Below are positions 62,728 to 64,000 of a DNA stretch of 64,000 nucleotides, piece by piece (the first letter of the stretch is position 1; every line of letters begins with the position of its first letter). The translations under genes and the position numbers were made by a program. The notes below the pieces were generated by a model. The model saw only the letters and a program-made list of their open reading frames with translations, ran no database searches and had not been told where the DNA came from. Source of the stretch: Lota lota (lineage: Eukaryota; Chordata; Actinopteri; Gadiformes; Lotidae); the NCBI GenBank assembly GCA_026745465.1, contig JACYXH010000472.1, positions 1,794,743 to 1,858,742 of the forward strand, written 5' to 3'.

Positions 62728-62789
<62 letters not shown>

Positions 62790-62815
62790 AGTGAGAGGAA
62801 GAGAGAGCTTGACTC
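61790..62815. other. Microsatellite-rich intron-like stretch before the fibrillin exon
   Basis: (GA)n near 61.80 kb, (CT)n at 61976-62042, (TG)n at 62453-62544 and (GA)n at 62735-62787 lie around unique AT-rich sequence. The EGF-like exon expected after the fibrillin hybrid domain was not found here, so this is presumably one intron. Confidence 0.6.
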
Positions 62816-62819
62816 TGAC

Positions 62820-63017
62820 CTTGGCATGCTCCAGTACGGATGTTGGGTATGAAGCCTCGTCGACAGGGGTGTGGCTGGCCAGGGCACTGCTCACAGGGGT
62901 GGCCCCAGGCTCGACCAATGGTAGCGCAGCACAGGGTTTTAGTGCACACGATGCCACTCAGCTGTCCCTGGCACATCTGGTTGTTCACCTGGGTGAAGCA
63001 TGGCCCGGTCCTATAGT
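62820..63017 (-). CDS. Fibrillin hybrid-domain exon (single exon of a larger gene)
   Basis: One 198-nt exon with a CCCCTACAG acceptor and a GTCAGA donor, phase 1 at both ends like fibrillin module exons. It encodes [40 protein letters not shown] and [14 protein letters not shown], almost identical to the first hybrid domain of vertebrate FBN1/FBN2. It has nine cysteines, the odd number typical of that domain with its free cysteine. Fibrillins build extracellular microfibrils and bind latent TGF-beta complexes. Flanking exons lie outside the window or were not found, and which fibrillin it is cannot be told. Confidence 0.92.
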
Positions 63018-63109
63018 CTGTAGGGGAAGGAACAGCAATCATTGGTTAATTGGGTAGTTAATTGGTTATTTGGTTGAGTTTGTTGATTGGCTGATTGATT
63101 ATATTCATC

Positions 63110-63150
63110 ATTTGGATGCATGATGCTTTCATCCAAAGCGACTCTCTTTT
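63110..63150 (-). mobile_element. SINE/LINE 3'-tail fragment
   Basis: GATGCTTTCATCCAAAGCGA, the reverse complement of the common fish tail (TCGCTTTGGATAAAAGCRTC), with no head. Confidence 0.55.
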
Positions 63151-63420
63151 TTTAAAATGTATATCATTAAAAATGATTTAAAATTCTCATTAAATCTTCT
63201 CATGTACCAACGAATACTTTGTTGGTTCCCTTCTTAACTCTCACACTAATTTGAGTTGTATACCATTTTTCCCAACCACTTCCCCACTGTATCTCAGTTC
63301 CCCACCACAACCAATTTGTAACGCGTTCCAAATAGTTCTATTAGTCTTCTCTTACATTCCCCCAGTTTCACCACCCTTAGACTCAACTCTCAATTTCATT
63401 CTCAATATAATTCGGCTTGA

Positions 63421-64000
63421 TCTTCCAAATTACCATACAAACCAATTCTAATCCTTCTTCCTAATCTCCCCCACCCTTATCTCTCTGTCCCAACCACCAC
63501 GTCTCCAACCCAAAAATCTAACACCCCTTCAATAACTAATCCACTCCCCTCCCCCCATCCAAAAATCCTTCAAAACTAATTAACCGAAATTTCGTACACC
63601 ACGCCAGCCTCCCTCAAACTCCAAATCTAACATTTCCAAATCCCACTTCATCATCCATCAACACATAACCACTTCATAACAAAGAATAAAAACCCTCTCA
63701 ACTTTTTAACCCCTCAACTTCTCTCAAAATCTAATACCCCCATAACAAAACCAACCCAACCACCAATCCCATCACCAACAATAACCACCCAACCAAAACA
63801 AAACACCCCCACCCTCACTCCACCCAACACAACCCCCCTCACCAAATATACATCTAACCAAAACCAATCACTAAAACTATACTCCCTATAAACTCCTTCC
63901 TCCTCCATAAAACATAAAAACAGACCACCTACCACCCTAAACCCATTAACCACATAAACTCACCCAAACCACTACTTTTCATTTCCCTCTCAAACACCAA
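63421..64000. other. G-depleted sequence at the window end
   Basis: The plus strand is almost only A, C and T: about 8 G in 580 bases by hand count, with several successive 60-base lines lacking G entirely. No exon, repeat unit or known element is recognised. Confidence 0.7.

Noticed and set aside
63421..64000. Nuclear copy of mitochondrial DNA as a cause of the strand skew
   Set aside because: No mitochondrial gene, tRNA or rRNA segment is recognisable in any frame.

Overview
The window is vertebrate nuclear DNA, almost certainly from a ray-finned fish. Genes are split by short GT-AG introns, tRNA-derived SINEs carry the tail typical of teleosts, CA/TG microsatellites are extremely dense, and a Hes5/Her2-type bHLH cluster is present. 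The microsatellite load resembles gadiform (cod-like) genomes, but the species cannot be fixed from sequence alone.

Layout. (1) 90-14156, plus strand: the last 34 coding exons of ubr4, a giant E3 ubiquitin ligase, ending in a 3' UTR with poly(A) signals near 15.07-15.2 kb. Joined, they give an open frame of 1,642 codons plus stop. (2) 15.3-20.2 kb: microsatellites, a SINE and one unidentified minus-strand terminal coding exon (17198-17444). (3) 20.3-29.7 kb: three Notch-type hairy/E(spl) repressor genes. One is hes5-like (plus); the other two are a nearly identical convergent pair (25896-26929 plus, 28873-29483 minus) with matching promoter modules (CSL site, ATGCTAAT box, TATA). (4) 31154-35608, minus: a complete six-exon taste receptor type 1 gene, 849 residues. 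(5) 36.7-44.4 kb: two members of a small non-autonomous LTR family with different tRNA-Lys-type primer sites, a 5'-truncated Ty3/gypsy remnant and a MITE. (6) 43038-47063, minus: signal-peptide and cysteine-rich-domain exons of a tnfrsf14 (HVEM)-like receptor, with a 1-kb foldback element in intron 1. (7) 48.5-51.2 kb: tandem repeats. (8) 51.5-61.8 kb: a 10-kb satellite with a ~45-bp unit, containing two adjacent 1,870-bp higher-order copies and long indel-ridden stretches. (9) 62820-63017, minus: one fibrillin hybrid-domain exon. (10) 63.4-64.0 kb: sequence almost devoid of G.

The set ubr4, hes5, T1R and tnfrsf14 matches the gene content of human 1p36, so 0-47 kb reads as an ancient linkage block. 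Fibrillin does not belong to that block and is reached only across the satellite, so that junction may be a rearrangement or an assembly join.

No multi-gene novel system was found. The most unusual signals are: minisatellites and small duplications that copy ubr4 splice sites, one offering an in-frame 26-residue exon extension; the inverted her pair, in which one copy has lost the stop after WRPW; the paired small LTR elements with different primer sites; and the satellite.
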